Positions 1 to 6,013 of a stretch of 6,013 nt of DNA are shown here, one piece after another. The notes under the pieces are model-generated. The model saw nothing but the letters and a program-made list of their open reading frames with translations, made no database searches and was not told the DNA's origin. The stretch's first letter is position 1; each line of letters starts with the position of its first letter. Location of the stretch: NCBI GenBank assembly GCA_016741945.1, contig JACVCQ010000167.1, positions 1 to 6,013 on the forward strand. Reading direction: 5' to 3'. A program made the translations under genes and the position numbers. The stretch comes from Chitinophagaceae bacterium. GTDB lineage: Bacteria > Bacteroidota > Bacteroidia > Chitinophagales > Chitinophagaceae.

Positions 1-472
1 GCTTAACGAATTTTTCAGCAAGTCGCATCAAGCGTAAAGCTTTGCGGTAACCTTCCGGATTGGCCATACCAAAATTTCTGAGCTGACGTAATTTGGTATT
101 GGTTCCTTTTTGCTGACCGATGAACATTACGGTTTCGCCATCTAATTGGGCAAATCCACCCACCATGGCTTTATCATCTTTGAAATTGCGATCACCGTGT
201 AGCTCTACAAAATCGGTACACATTTTATCGATGTACTTCAATGTATAGGGACGATCAGGATGGCGACTTAACTGAACACGCTGCCATGGTGTCAAGTGCA
301 GGGTGATTTCCTTTCTCTTTTCAAGAATGGAAGCTTCCAGTTGACTTAAGGTAGCGGTATAATCTATTTTAGGGTTCTTTTCAGCCAGCTTTTTGGTATC
401 CTCAATTTGTTCGTACAATTCCTTGATAGGCTTTTCAAAATCAAGGAATTGTCTGTTAGGGTATTGGGGCAT
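1..472 (-). CDS. accA: Acetyl-CoA carboxylase carboxyltransferase subunit alpha, N-terminal part (partial)
   Basis: AccA pairs with AccD to form the carboxyltransferase of acetyl-CoA carboxylase. It moves the carboxyl group from carboxybiotin on AccB to acetyl-CoA, giving malonyl-CoA, the committed step of fatty-acid synthesis in the cytoplasm. The visible 157 residues start at the ATG at 472-470 with MPQYPNRQFLDFEKPIKEL, the usual N-terminal helical segment of AccA. The family signatures follow: LTPWQRVQLSRHPDRPYTL (about residues 60-78), DFVELHGDR (about 87-95), the VGGFAQLDG strand (about 104-112) and GMANPEGYRKALRLM (about 135-149). The reading frame is open to the left edge, so the C-terminal half, roughly half of a typical protein of about 320 residues, is missing. 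No Shine-Dalgarno sequence precedes the ATG. The gene is divergent from the tRNA-Asp unit. The identification rests on several conserved blocks and is firm. Confidence 0.96.
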   Translation of the reverse strand, partial: MPQYPNRQFLDFEKPIKELYEQIEDTKKLAEKNPKIDYTATLSQLEASILEKRKEITLHLTPWQRVQLSRHPDRPYTLKYIDKMCTDFVELHGDRNFKDDKAMVGGFAQLDGETVMFIGQQKGTNTKLRQLRNFGMANPEGYRKALRLMRLAEKFVK

Positions 473-524
473 AATCGTCGTTTAGAGTGGTAAAATTAGG
501 GGTTCAGATTTTTTCCTGAAAAGA

Positions 525-557
525 TTTGTTTATGAAAATGCTTTACCCTTATCTTTG
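525..557 (+). promoter_or_regulatory. Bacteroidota-type promoter of the tRNA-Asp gene
   Basis: TTTG at 525-528 and TATCTTTG at 550-557 match the -33 (TTTG) and -7 (TAnnTTTG) elements used by the Bacteroidota primary sigma factor. They are separated by 21 bases, within the usual range. Transcription would begin near 563-565, giving a 5' leader of about 66 bases before the mature tRNA at 631. A second perfect -7 match, TAGATTTG at 584-591, lies downstream but has no TTG at a suitable distance, so it is the weaker candidate. Sequence inference only. Confidence 0.6.
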
Positions 558-630
558 CCGTCCCGAAAACGATCTATATAGGTTAGATTTGGGTGAAAAT
601 CGAGCATACAGTTGCCCGATAAATAGAATT

Positions 631-704
631 GGATCGGTAGTTCAGTTGGTTAGAATGCCGCCCTGTCACGGCGGAGGTCGCGGGTTCGAGTCCCGTCCGG
701 TCCG
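631..704 (+). tRNA. tRNA-Asp (anticodon GTC)
   Basis: The sequence folds into a complete cloverleaf. The acceptor stem GGATCGG (631-637) pairs with CCGGTCC (697-703) with one G-U pair, and the discriminator base is G704. The D arm has stem GTTC (640-643) and GAAT (653-656). The anticodon stem CCGCC (658-662) pairs with GGCGG (670-674) around the loop CTGTCAC, placing the anticodon GTC at 665-667, which reads Asp codons GAU and GAC. The T arm has stem GCGGG (680-684) and CCCGT (692-696) around TTCGAGT. G73 is the expected discriminator for tRNA-Asp. CCA is not encoded (CAG follows), so the end must be added by the CCA-adding enzyme. The gene stands alone, with its own promoter upstream and a terminator four bases downstream. 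Confidence 0.97.
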
Positions 705-707
705 CAG

Positions 708-742
708 AAAGCCACAGATTTAGTCTGTGGCTTTTGCTTTTT
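708..742 (+). terminator. Rho-independent terminator of tRNA-Asp
   Basis: A perfect 11-bp stem, AAAGCCACAGA (708-718) with TCTGTGGCTTT (724-734), closes a five-base loop TTTAG. The T-rich tract TTTTGCTTTTT (732-742) runs on from the right arm. Starting only four bases after the mature tRNA end, this is a textbook intrinsic terminator and indicates a monocistronic tRNA transcript. The 135 bases between it and the next gene (743-877) hold nothing else I can identify. Confidence 0.9.
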
Positions 743-877
743 AAATTGGTTAATCTTATGGATCAAAGTCAAAAGCCGTTTTCCTAATGTTAATTTGATG
801 TTTTAATACTTTTTGAATCTCCCTGACGAGATGAGTCCTTCTTTTATTATTCCTATCCCTTTAGGGTTATAATACAC

Positions 878-1666
878 TTATAATTTTGATTTTAGGGTTT
901 CTACTGAAACAAGTATTTTGTTGTATTTATCTATTAATAGATTCTGATGATTGGGTAAGCAACTCATTGTTCTTATGATAATCACAAAATGATCAATACA
1001 ATGCATAAGTCCCAAATAAATAGATGTAGATTTTATGTCTAATGGTTTTTTTTGTTGCTCACCGTAAAAATCATTGATATGGGTCATTTGCGAGTATACT
1101 TTATATGTGTCCCAGACTTCAAGTAAATGTGGTAAATCTTTTTCTGCATTCTCAAAAATTTTTTCAATTTGTAATGGATATTCATTTGTTACGCTATCTA
1201 TATTGGAATAGTATTTTAAGAAAGTCTGATTAAGATTAGTCTTGTAATTTTCAACTTCAACTGTCCAATCAACACCCATTCTATGAGATGTTTTTTTTGC
1301 ATATGACTTTACTTTATTGGCTTCGCTTATTAGTAATTCATTAATGTATTTCGCTGCTTTCAAAATACTTTCTACAGTCAATGTTTTATTATTGAAAATT
1401 TTATGTAATGTCCCAGAATAAGCCATATCAATTAGAATAGGTCTGAGGATATTAATGAAAGAATACAATAGAGGCCTATGATCATCTCTTGTAAGTAGGA
1501 TTTCAATCCCTAATAAAGCTTCATGTAAACGAACCAGCATGAAAAAATTAAAGCGAAATAAGGGTTCATCTGTTGACTGCTTATTTAATAACTGCAATAT
1601 CTGTTCACTTTCAAAAATTAAATAACCGGTTATTTGTAAGATTTGATTTTTATGTGAAAACTGCAT
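878..1666 (-). CDS. Hypothetical helical protein, possibly DUF5677-like
   Basis: I do not recognise this protein with confidence. From the ATG at 1666 it has 262 residues; a TTG at 1693 in the same frame would add nine (MRRLFVYCV). I prefer the ATG, because a -7-like TATTCTTG sits at 1698-1691 and would place the transcription start downstream of the TTG. Neither start has a Shine-Dalgarno sequence. The product appears almost entirely alpha-helical and soluble, with no signal peptide; the C-terminal YLGLMHCIDHFVIIIRTM stretch is hydrophobic but contains His, Asp and Arg, so it is more likely a buried helix than a membrane segment. The N-terminal LRPILIDMAY helix and the later YKVYSQMTHIN segment recall the arrangement in DUF5677 proteins (R-rich helix, then Y..YS...H), but this is weak resemblance only. 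The gene is much more AT-rich than its neighbours: two 60-base lines (1141-1200, 1381-1440) contain 15 and 14 G+C, against 24 in a mutS line (3781-3840). That suggests an accessory gene. It is divergent from the DUF1624 gene. No terminator is evident downstream. Confidence 0.75.
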   Translation of the reverse strand: MQFSHKNQILQITGYLIFESEQILQLLNKQSTDEPLFRFNFFMLVRLHEALLGIEILLTRDDHRPLLYSFINILRPILIDMAYSGTLHKIFNNKTLTVESILKAAKYINELLISEANKVKSYAKKTSHRMGVDWTVEVENYKTNLNQTFLKYYSNIDSVTNEYPLQIEKIFENAEKDLPHLLEVWDTYKVYSQMTHINDFYGEQQKKPLDIKSTSIYLGLMHCIDHFVIIIRTMSCLPNHQNLLIDKYNKILVSVETLKSKL

Positions 1667-1704
1667 AACACAATATACAAAAAGCCTTCGCAAGAATACT
1701 AGGG

Positions 1705-1736
1705 TTTGAAAATCATCCTCTAATAAAATATTTTGG
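1705..1736 (+). promoter_or_regulatory. Candidate promoter of the DUF1624 gene
   Basis: TTTG at 1705-1708 and TATTTTGG at 1729-1736 are separated by 20 bases. The first matches the Bacteroidota -33 element exactly; the second matches five of the six fixed positions of TAnnTTTG. Transcription would start near 1742 and leave a leader of about 30 bases without a Shine-Dalgarno sequence. The element lies in the gap between divergent genes, only a few bases upstream of the possible -7 box of the minus-strand gene (1698-1691). Confidence 0.45.
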
Positions 1737-1772
1737 TGAATATAATTCGTAACTTATTCCCAAATCCCTGCT

Positions 1773-2954
1773 ATGCATTCGACCCTAACTGCAACCAAAT
1801 GGAGAATATCTTCTATTGATATCCTTCGTGGATTGGTCATGATCATTATGGCATTGGATCATGTGAGAGACTTCTTTCACATCTCTGCCATGACAGAAGA
1901 TCCTACCAATCTAACTACTACAACGCCTTCTTTATTCTTTACCCGATGGATTACCCATTACTGTGCACCGGTATTTGTTTTTTTATCGGGGACATCCGCA
2001 TTTCTATCCGGACAAAAAAAGAGCAAAAAAGAATTATCCACTTTTCTTTTAAAACGGGGTCTGTTTTTGATGGTATTGGAAATTGTAGTGATTAATTTTT
2101 TAGTGGTGTTTGATCCTTTGTATCGATTCATTGGTCTACAAGTGATTTGGGTCATTGGAGTATCGATGGTACTACTCTCATTTCTGATCTATCTGCCATT
2201 ACGTGTGTCGTTTATGATTGGAATAGCATTGGTGGTTGGACATAATATGCTGGATGGCTTTAACTATCGGAATATGGAAGACATTCCATTATGGTATGCA
2301 TTCTTACACCAGCAAATGTTTACTTCTTATGGTGAAGGCAGATTTTTTGCGGTATTGTATCCACTGATTCCATGGCCGGGTATTATGTTGCTGGGTTATT
2401 GTATGGGTACTTGGTTTGTAAAAGAGTTTGATGCAACTAAAAGAAAGCAATTGTTATTAGGGTGGGGTAGTGCTACTTTGATTGCTTTTTTCCTATTACG
2501 ATGGATGAATGTATATGGAGATCTTGTTCCATGGACCACACAAAAAGATACCGAAACAACCATTCTCTCTTTTTTTAATGTAACCAAATATCCGCCCTCA
2601 TTGTTGTATTGCTGCATGACATTGGGACCTGCATTGTTGTTTTTGATTTGGTTAGAGAAAGTAAAAAGCAAATGGGCTGAAATAGTGATGGTATATGGTC
2701 GTGTACCGATGTTTTATTACATACTGCATTTCTTTCTCATTCATATGCTTTGTGTGGTGGCATTCCTTGCTAGCGGCAGACCTTTGAGTGATGCGGCCAG
2801 TGGCAATTTTGCGTTTCGTCCGAATGACTTTGGTTTTTCTTTACCGGTAGTCTATGTGGTCTGGATAGGAGTGATCGCTATTTTATACCCCATATGCAAA
2901 TGGTATAACCGCTATAAGAGTACGCATGATCAATGGTGGTTGGCGTATTTATAG
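1773..2954 (+). CDS. DUF1624 / HGSNAT catalytic-domain multi-pass membrane protein
   Basis: A 393-residue inner-membrane protein of the DUF1624 family, whose domain is related to the catalytic domain of heparan-alpha-glucosaminide N-acetyltransferase. Some family members move acetyl groups across the membrane onto sugars; the substrate here is unknown. About ten hydrophobic segments can be read, near residues 15-35, 59-79, 93-111, 116-136, 140-157, 185-210, 224-241, 272-291, 303-330 and 352-375. The family start motif RISSIDILRGLVMIIMALDH (11-30) is followed by VRDFF, and includes Asp16, Arg19-Gly20 and Asp29-His30. Other conserved-looking blocks are THYCAPVFVFLSGTSAF, GRVPMFYYILHFFLIH and the C-terminal LYPICKWY...WWLAYL, so both ends are intact. 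The ATG fits because the family motif begins 10 residues in, although no Shine-Dalgarno sequence is present. The gene ends in tandem stops TAG TAA and converges on mutS. The family is secure; the enzymatic activity is inferred. Confidence 0.9.
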   Translation: MHSTLTATKWRISSIDILRGLVMIIMALDHVRDFFHISAMTEDPTNLTTTTPSLFFTRWITHYCAPVFVFLSGTSAFLSGQKKSKKELSTFLLKRGLFLMVLEIVVINFLVVFDPLYRFIGLQVIWVIGVSMVLLSFLIYLPLRVSFMIGIALVVGHNMLDGFNYRNMEDIPLWYAFLHQQMFTSYGEGRFFAVLYPLIPWPGIMLLGYCMGTWFVKEFDATKRKQLLLGWGSATLIAFFLLRWMNVYGDLVPWTTQKDTETTILSFFNVTKYPPSLLYCCMTLGPALLFLIWLEKVKSKWAEIVMVYGRVPMFYYILHFFLIHMLCVVAFLASGRPLSDAASGNFAFRPNDFGFSLPVVYVVWIGVIAILYPICKWYNRYKSTHDQWWLAYL

Positions 2955-2955
2955 T

Positions 2956-3030
2956 AAGTAGTGAGTAGTCAGCAGTGAGTATATATACAATTTACCAAAC
3001 CCACTACTCACTATTCACTACTCACTACTT
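2956..3030. repeat. Heptamer-based imperfect inverted repeat between convergent genes
   Basis: Two 26-base arms, 2956-2981 and 3005-3030, are inverted copies of each other with 23 Watson-Crick pairs, one G-U and two mismatches, around a 23-base AT-rich loop. Each arm is itself a run of heptamers: AGTAGTG, AGTAGTC, AGCAGTG on the left (2957-2977), and CACTACT, CACTATT, CACTACT, CACTACT on the right (3002-3029). The right arm includes the last codon and stop of mutS; the left arm begins two bases after the DUF1624 stop. The element could form a hairpin in RNA from either strand and so end both convergent transcripts, but neither side has a T-tract, so it is not a classic intrinsic terminator. 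Confidence 0.8.
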
Positions 3031-5652
3031 CAGTAACCCCTTGATCTCATTCAACTTCATCAAAGCTTCCACAGGTGTGAGGCGATTGATATCGATATCG
3101 TTTAACATCTTGCGGATATCATCAAAGGTTTGAGAGTGTGCATCAAAAATGGAGAGTTGCATTTTGGGGCCGCTGATCTCTTTGATATTTTTTTCTAGGC
3201 GCTCTTTCTTTGATATTTCTCCATGTACCGGTTCATCTACATGCTTTTCTTCCAGCTGAGCTAAAATTTCATTGGCCCTTTGGATCAATTCAGGTGGCAT
3301 TCCCGCCATCTTAGCAACATGAATACCAAAACTATGTGTGCTGCCACCTGCAGCGAGTTTACGCAGGAAGATGATCTTATTACCTACTTCTTTATTGGTG
3401 ACATGAAAATTCTTGACACGTGGTAATTTTTCTTCTAATTCATTCAGTTCATGGTAGTGCGTGGCAAACAATGTTTTGGGTGCGTGTTTGGATGCATGTA
3501 AATACTCAACAATACTCCATGCAATAGAAATACCATCATAAGTCGAAGTACCTCTTCCGATCTCATCCAATAATACCAAACTTCTTGTCGAAATATTATT
3601 GATGATACTTGCCGTTTCATTCATTTCCACCATGAATGTGGATTCATCTCCACTTAAGTTATCACTGGCTCCAACACGCGTAAATATTTTATCCGTTAAT
3701 GGAATTTTGGCAGATGATGCAGGTACAAAACTACCCATATGTGCCATTAAAGTAATGAGCGCTGTTTGTCTGAGTATAGCACTTTTACCACTCATATTCG
3801 GACCCGTAAGAATGATGATCTGCTGTGATTGTGGATCTAATAAAATATCGTTGGCAATATAATTTTCACCGGCAGGCAGGTTTCTTTCAATCACAGGGTG
3901 ACGGCTGTCTTTGAGATCCAATGTATGTCCGTCATGAACCTCCGGTTTTTTATATTGGTATTGCAAAGCATTCTCCGCAAAACAGGTTAAACAATCGATC
4001 TGCGCAAGTAACTGTGCATTGATCTGAATGGCAGCGATATAAGGTTGAAGCGTCTGTAACAATTGATCATACAGTTCCAATTCAATAGCTAATATCTTAT
4101 CCTCAGCACCCGTGATCTTCTCTTCATACTCTTTTAATTCCGGTGTGATATATCGTTCAGCATTCGCCAGTGTCTGCTTACGGATCCAATCAGTGGGTAC
4201 TTTGTTTTTGTGTGAATTGGTTACTTCCAGGTAATAACCAAATACATTATTGAAACTGATCTTTAAAGAACTAATACCTGTTTTCTCTGCTTCTCTTTGT
4301 TGAATATTGATCAGGTATTCTTTTCCACCACTCGCAATATTTCGAAGGGTATCTAATTCTGCATGGATGCCTACCCGAAATACTTCTCCTTTGTTCGCAG
4401 CAACGGGTGGATTGTTTGTTAGCGATTGCGTGATTTTTTCAACCAATGTTGTACAGGGATTCATCGCCATACCTGCATCTTTCAATAACGGATTGGCAGA
4501 TGCTATGCAAAGGTCTTTGATAGCATTCACTTGCTCTAATCCGCGCGCGAGCTGTAATACCTCTCTGGGATTGATTTTTTTAGCCGGTATTTTGCTTACT
4601 AGTCTTTCAAGATCACCGCAGGATTTGATGGCTTGGATGAACTGTTTTCTGGTTTCTGTATGGAGTAACAAATATTCAACCGTATTCAATCGCTGATGGA
4701 TCTTTTGTTGGTCTTTTAGTGGGAAGATCAGCCATCGACGCAACAATCTTGCTCCCATTGGACTAACGGTATTATCCATCACTTTCAAGAGATGATTACC
4801 TTGTTCTGTTCCGGTACCAATGAGTTCGAGATTACGAATCGTGAAACGATCCATCCACAAAAAATCATCTTTTTCAATTCTTTGAATCGAACTGATATGT
4901 TGGATATTGGGATGCTCTGTTTCTTTCAGATAATAGAGAATAGCACCTGCTGCTACGAGTCCTTTGGAAAGATGCTCTACCCCAAATCCTTTGAGTGTAT
5001 GGGTCTGAAAATGTTTGAGTAAACTTTCAGTTGCAAAAGCTTCGTCAAAGATCCAGCTTTCCATGGTGTAAGTATAGAATTTGTTACCATGGCTCTCTTT
5101 GAATGTTTTCTGGTATTGTCTTTGAAAGATGACTTCTGCAGGTTTCAAACCTTGCAAGAGATTATCGATGTATTCTGTATTTCCTTCTGCAACTAAAAAT
5201 TCTCCGGTTGAAATATCTAAAAAAGCAATACCGCTTTCTGTTTCGGTAAAGTGAACAGCAGCCAGAAAGTTATTACTGCCTTGTTCCAATAATTTATCAT
5301 TGGTGGCCACACCCGGTGTCACCATTTCGGTTACGCCTCTTTTGACAATGCCTTTCACTGTCTTAGGATCTTCCAATTGATCACATACCGCAACACGATG
5401 ACCGGCTTTTACCAGTTTGTGTAAATAAGTATCGAGAGCATGATGCGGGAACCCTGCAAGTTCACTGGATGCTGCTGCACCATTGTTTCTTTTGGTCAAT
5501 GTGATACCTAAGACTCTGGAAGCGATGATGGCATCTTCCCCGAAAGTCTCATAAAAATCACCCACGCGAAAAAGCAAAACTGCATCAGGGTATTTTTGCT
5601 TGATTGCCCGATGCTGCTGCATTAAAGGAGTATCCGCAGATGATTTAGCCAT
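3025..5652 (-). CDS. mutS: DNA mismatch repair protein MutS
   Basis: MutS recognises mismatches and small insertion-deletion loops in DNA and, with ATP, recruits MutL to start repair. The 875-residue product has a full MutS1 layout. The N-terminal mismatch-binding domain (about 1-118) carries the phenylalanine wedge motif GDFYETFGEDA, with F33-Y34-E35. A connector follows (about 119-270), then the lever and clamp (about 270-570), then the ATPase domain with Walker A GPNMSGKS (617-624), Walker B LLDEIGRGTSTYDG (D696, E697) and the ATHYHEL histidine switch region. The helix-turn-helix segment HSFGIHVAKMAGMPPELI follows. QLSIF (832-836) resembles a beta-clamp-binding motif, as in the C-terminal region of other MutS proteins. 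I chose the ATG at 5652 because MAKSSADTPLMQQHRAIKQK matches the usual start of Bacteroidota MutS; a TTG-initiated extension to 5736 would add 28 atypical residues across the promoter. The gene ends in tandem stops TAG TGA inside the inverted repeat. A terminator separates it from the upstream peptidase gene, so it has its own promoter. Confidence 0.97.
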   Translation of the reverse strand: MAKSSADTPLMQQHRAIKQKYPDAVLLFRVGDFYETFGEDAIIASRVLGITLTKRNNGAAASSELAGFPHHALDTYLHKLVKAGHRVAVCDQLEDPKTVKGIVKRGVTEMVTPGVATNDKLLEQGSNNFLAAVHFTETESGIAFLDISTGEFLVAEGNTEYIDNLLQGLKPAEVIFQRQYQKTFKESHGNKFYTYTMESWIFDEAFATESLLKHFQTHTLKGFGVEHLSKGLVAAGAILYYLKETEHPNIQHISSIQRIEKDDFLWMDRFTIRNLELIGTGTEQGNHLLKVMDNTVSPMGARLLRRWLIFPLKDQQKIHQRLNTVEYLLLHTETRKQFIQAIKSCGDLERLVSKIPAKKINPREVLQLARGLEQVNAIKDLCIASANPLLKDAGMAMNPCTTLVEKITQSLTNNPPVAANKGEVFRVGIHAELDTLRNIASGGKEYLINIQQREAEKTGISSLKISFNNVFGYYLEVTNSHKNKVPTDWIRKQTLANAERYITPELKEYEEKITGAEDKILAIELELYDQLLQTLQPYIAAIQINAQLLAQIDCLTCFAENALQYQYKKPEVHDGHTLDLKDSRHPVIERNLPAGENYIANDILLDPQSQQIIILTGPNMSGKSAILRQTALITLMAHMGSFVPASSAKIPLTDKIFTRVGASDNLSGDESTFMVEMNETASIINNISTRSLVLLDEIGRGTSTYDGISIAWSIVEYLHASKHAPKTLFATHYHELNELEEKLPRVKNFHVTNKEVGNKIIFLRKLAAGGSTHSFGIHVAKMAGMPPELIQRANEILAQLEEKHVDEPVHGEISKKERLEKNIKEISGPKMQLSIFDAHSQTFDDIRKMLNDIDINRLTPVEALMKLNEIKGLLK

Positions 5653-5657
5653 AGGGG

Positions 5658-5665
5658 CAAATATA
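5658..5665 (-). promoter_or_regulatory. Candidate -7 promoter element of mutS
   Basis: On the minus strand TATATTTG (5665 to 5658) is an exact match to the Bacteroidota -7 element TAnnTTTG and is followed by CCCCT and then the mutS ATG at 5652. Transcription starts usually lie five to seven bases past this box, which would be at or right next to the ATG. No TTG is found at the expected -33 distance, so support comes from the -7 box only. If real, mutS mRNA would have almost no 5' leader. Confidence 0.45.
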
Positions 5666-5713
5666 GAATTTGAAAATGAGTTAATTGATCGGCTGAACCC
5701 TATGTGGAAAATA

Positions 5714-5748
5714 TTAAAGGCCTTCTTGCTGAGCAAAAAGGCCTTTAA
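5714..5748 (-). terminator. Hairpin terminator after the M28 peptidase gene
   Basis: TTAAAGGCCTT (5714-5724) pairs perfectly with AAGGCCTTTAA (5738-5748) for 11 bp. Inside, past one C-A mismatch, TTGC (5726-5729) pairs with GCAA (5733-5736) around a three-base loop. Read on the minus strand, the hairpin lies 25 bases past the peptidase stop and is followed by TATTTTCC, a short T-rich tract. It probably ends the peptidase transcript before mutS begins. Confidence 0.75.
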
Positions 5749-5772
5749 ATAGTGAGCTGTTTTTTCTTACGA

Positions 5773-6013
5773 TTAATTCCTAGGTTTTGGCATCGGCTTG
5801 CGTGGCAGTTTCGCATCACGTTGAGCGGTGTTGTATGCAAATGCAGCCACGATGGTTGCAATTTGTTTGAGATCATCTGCAATCAGGTGATCGTACACAT
5901 CCATATTGCTATGGTGTGTGCGTGTATCATATTCAATAGGATCTTGTATGAACTGGAAGCCGGGTAATCCCACTGCATCAAATGCCTGGTGGTCTGTACC
6001 GCCTGTATTACTG
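5773..6013 (-). CDS. M28-family metallopeptidase, C-terminal end (partial)
   Basis: The last 79 residues of a zinc-dependent M28 peptidase (aminopeptidase or carboxypeptidase type). The frame is open to the right edge, so the N-terminus and most zinc ligands lie outside the window. The visible part contains GGTDHQAFDAVGLPGFQF, matching the SDH..F...GIP block near the end of M28 catalytic domains. IEYDTRTHHSNMDVYD follows; one of its histidines is expected to be the last zinc ligand of the family. The end is a helical segment and a basic, proline-rich tail (KLPRKPMPKPRN). M28 proteins in this phylum are commonly exported, but a signal peptide would be outside the window. An internal GTG at 5973 is not a start: the conserved GGTDH block lies upstream of it in the same frame. 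The gene is on the same strand as mutS but separated from it by a terminator. Substrate unknown. Confidence 0.88.
   Translation of the reverse strand, partial: SNTGGTDHQAFDAVGLPGFQFIQDPIEYDTRTHHSNMDVYDHLIADDLKQIATIVAAFAYNTAQRDAKLPRKPMPKPRN

Noticed and set aside
491..498. TAATTTTA on the minus strand as an accA -7 promoter box
   Set aside because: It differs from TAnnTTTG in the key final G and has no TTG at a suitable upstream distance, so I did not list it as a feature.
526..723. Plus-strand 65-residue open reading frame across the tRNA
   Set aside because: It runs through the tRNA-Asp gene and into its terminator hairpin, and its start overlaps the tRNA promoter. It is chance coding over an RNA gene.
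821..850. CTGACGAG followed by ATGAGTCC, resembling the CUGANGA core of a hammerhead ribozyme
   Set aside because: No GAAA core segment, no closing stem II and no cleavage-site helix can be drawn around it. The only pairing is a 5-bp ATCTC/GAGAT stem.
1958..2671. Minus-strand open frames (1958-2155, 2396-2671) inside the DUF1624 gene
   Set aside because: They are antisense to conserved membrane segments, with low-complexity products and no supporting start signals.
3599..5022. Several plus-strand open frames (3599-3862, 4307-4696, 4792-5022) inside mutS
   Set aside because: They lie opposite a strongly conserved gene, show no family features of their own, and are explained as antisense shadows.
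5653..5736. N-terminal extension of MutS by 28 residues from a TTG start
   Set aside because: The extra residues do not look like MutS, the extension spans the exact -7 promoter match, and the ATG at 5652 gives the standard family N-terminus.
5752..5967. Plus-strand 71-residue open frame opposite the peptidase gene
   Set aside because: It lies opposite the conserved M28 C-terminal motifs, and its translation resembles no known protein.

Overview
The window looks like chromosomal DNA of a member of the Bacteroidota, probably in or near the Chitinophagaceae. Four things suggest this: upstream sequences match the TTTG / TAnnTTTG promoter type of that phylum, start codons have no Shine-Dalgarno sequence, the tRNA gene does not encode its CCA end, and the AccA, MutS and M28 peptidase sequences have a Bacteroidota flavour. 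The genus cannot be fixed from the sequence alone.

Layout from left to right. (1) Bases 1-472, minus strand: the N-terminal 157 residues of accA (acetyl-CoA carboxylase carboxyltransferase alpha), running off the left edge. (2) Bases 525-742, plus strand: a single-gene tRNA-Asp(GTC) unit with its own promoter and a strong intrinsic terminator. (3) Bases 878-1666, minus strand: an AT-rich, mostly helical protein of unknown function, with weak resemblance to DUF5677-type proteins. (4) Bases 1773-2954, plus strand: a ten-helix membrane protein of the DUF1624 / heparan-alpha-glucosaminide N-acetyltransferase catalytic-domain family. (5) Bases 2956-3030: an imperfect inverted repeat built from heptamers, lying between two convergent genes and overlapping the mutS stop codon. 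(6) Bases 3025-5652, minus strand: full-length mutS (875 aa). (7) Bases 5714-5748: a strong hairpin terminator. (8) Bases 5773-6013, minus strand: the C-terminal 79 residues of an M28-family zinc peptidase running off the right edge.

The genes do not form one pathway. Fatty-acid synthesis, tRNA, membrane acyltransferase-like, mismatch repair and secreted-peptidase-like genes are each apparently transcribed as separate units, with divergent pairs (accA/tRNA-Asp and unknown gene/DUF1624) and one convergent pair (DUF1624/mutS). No gap between genes exceeds 180 bases.

I saw no mobile element, CRISPR array, toxin-antitoxin pair or clear new system. The items most worth a second look are the heptamer inverted repeat at the mutS 3' end, the compositionally odd unknown gene beside the tRNA, and a mutS promoter so close to the start codon that the message may be leaderless.
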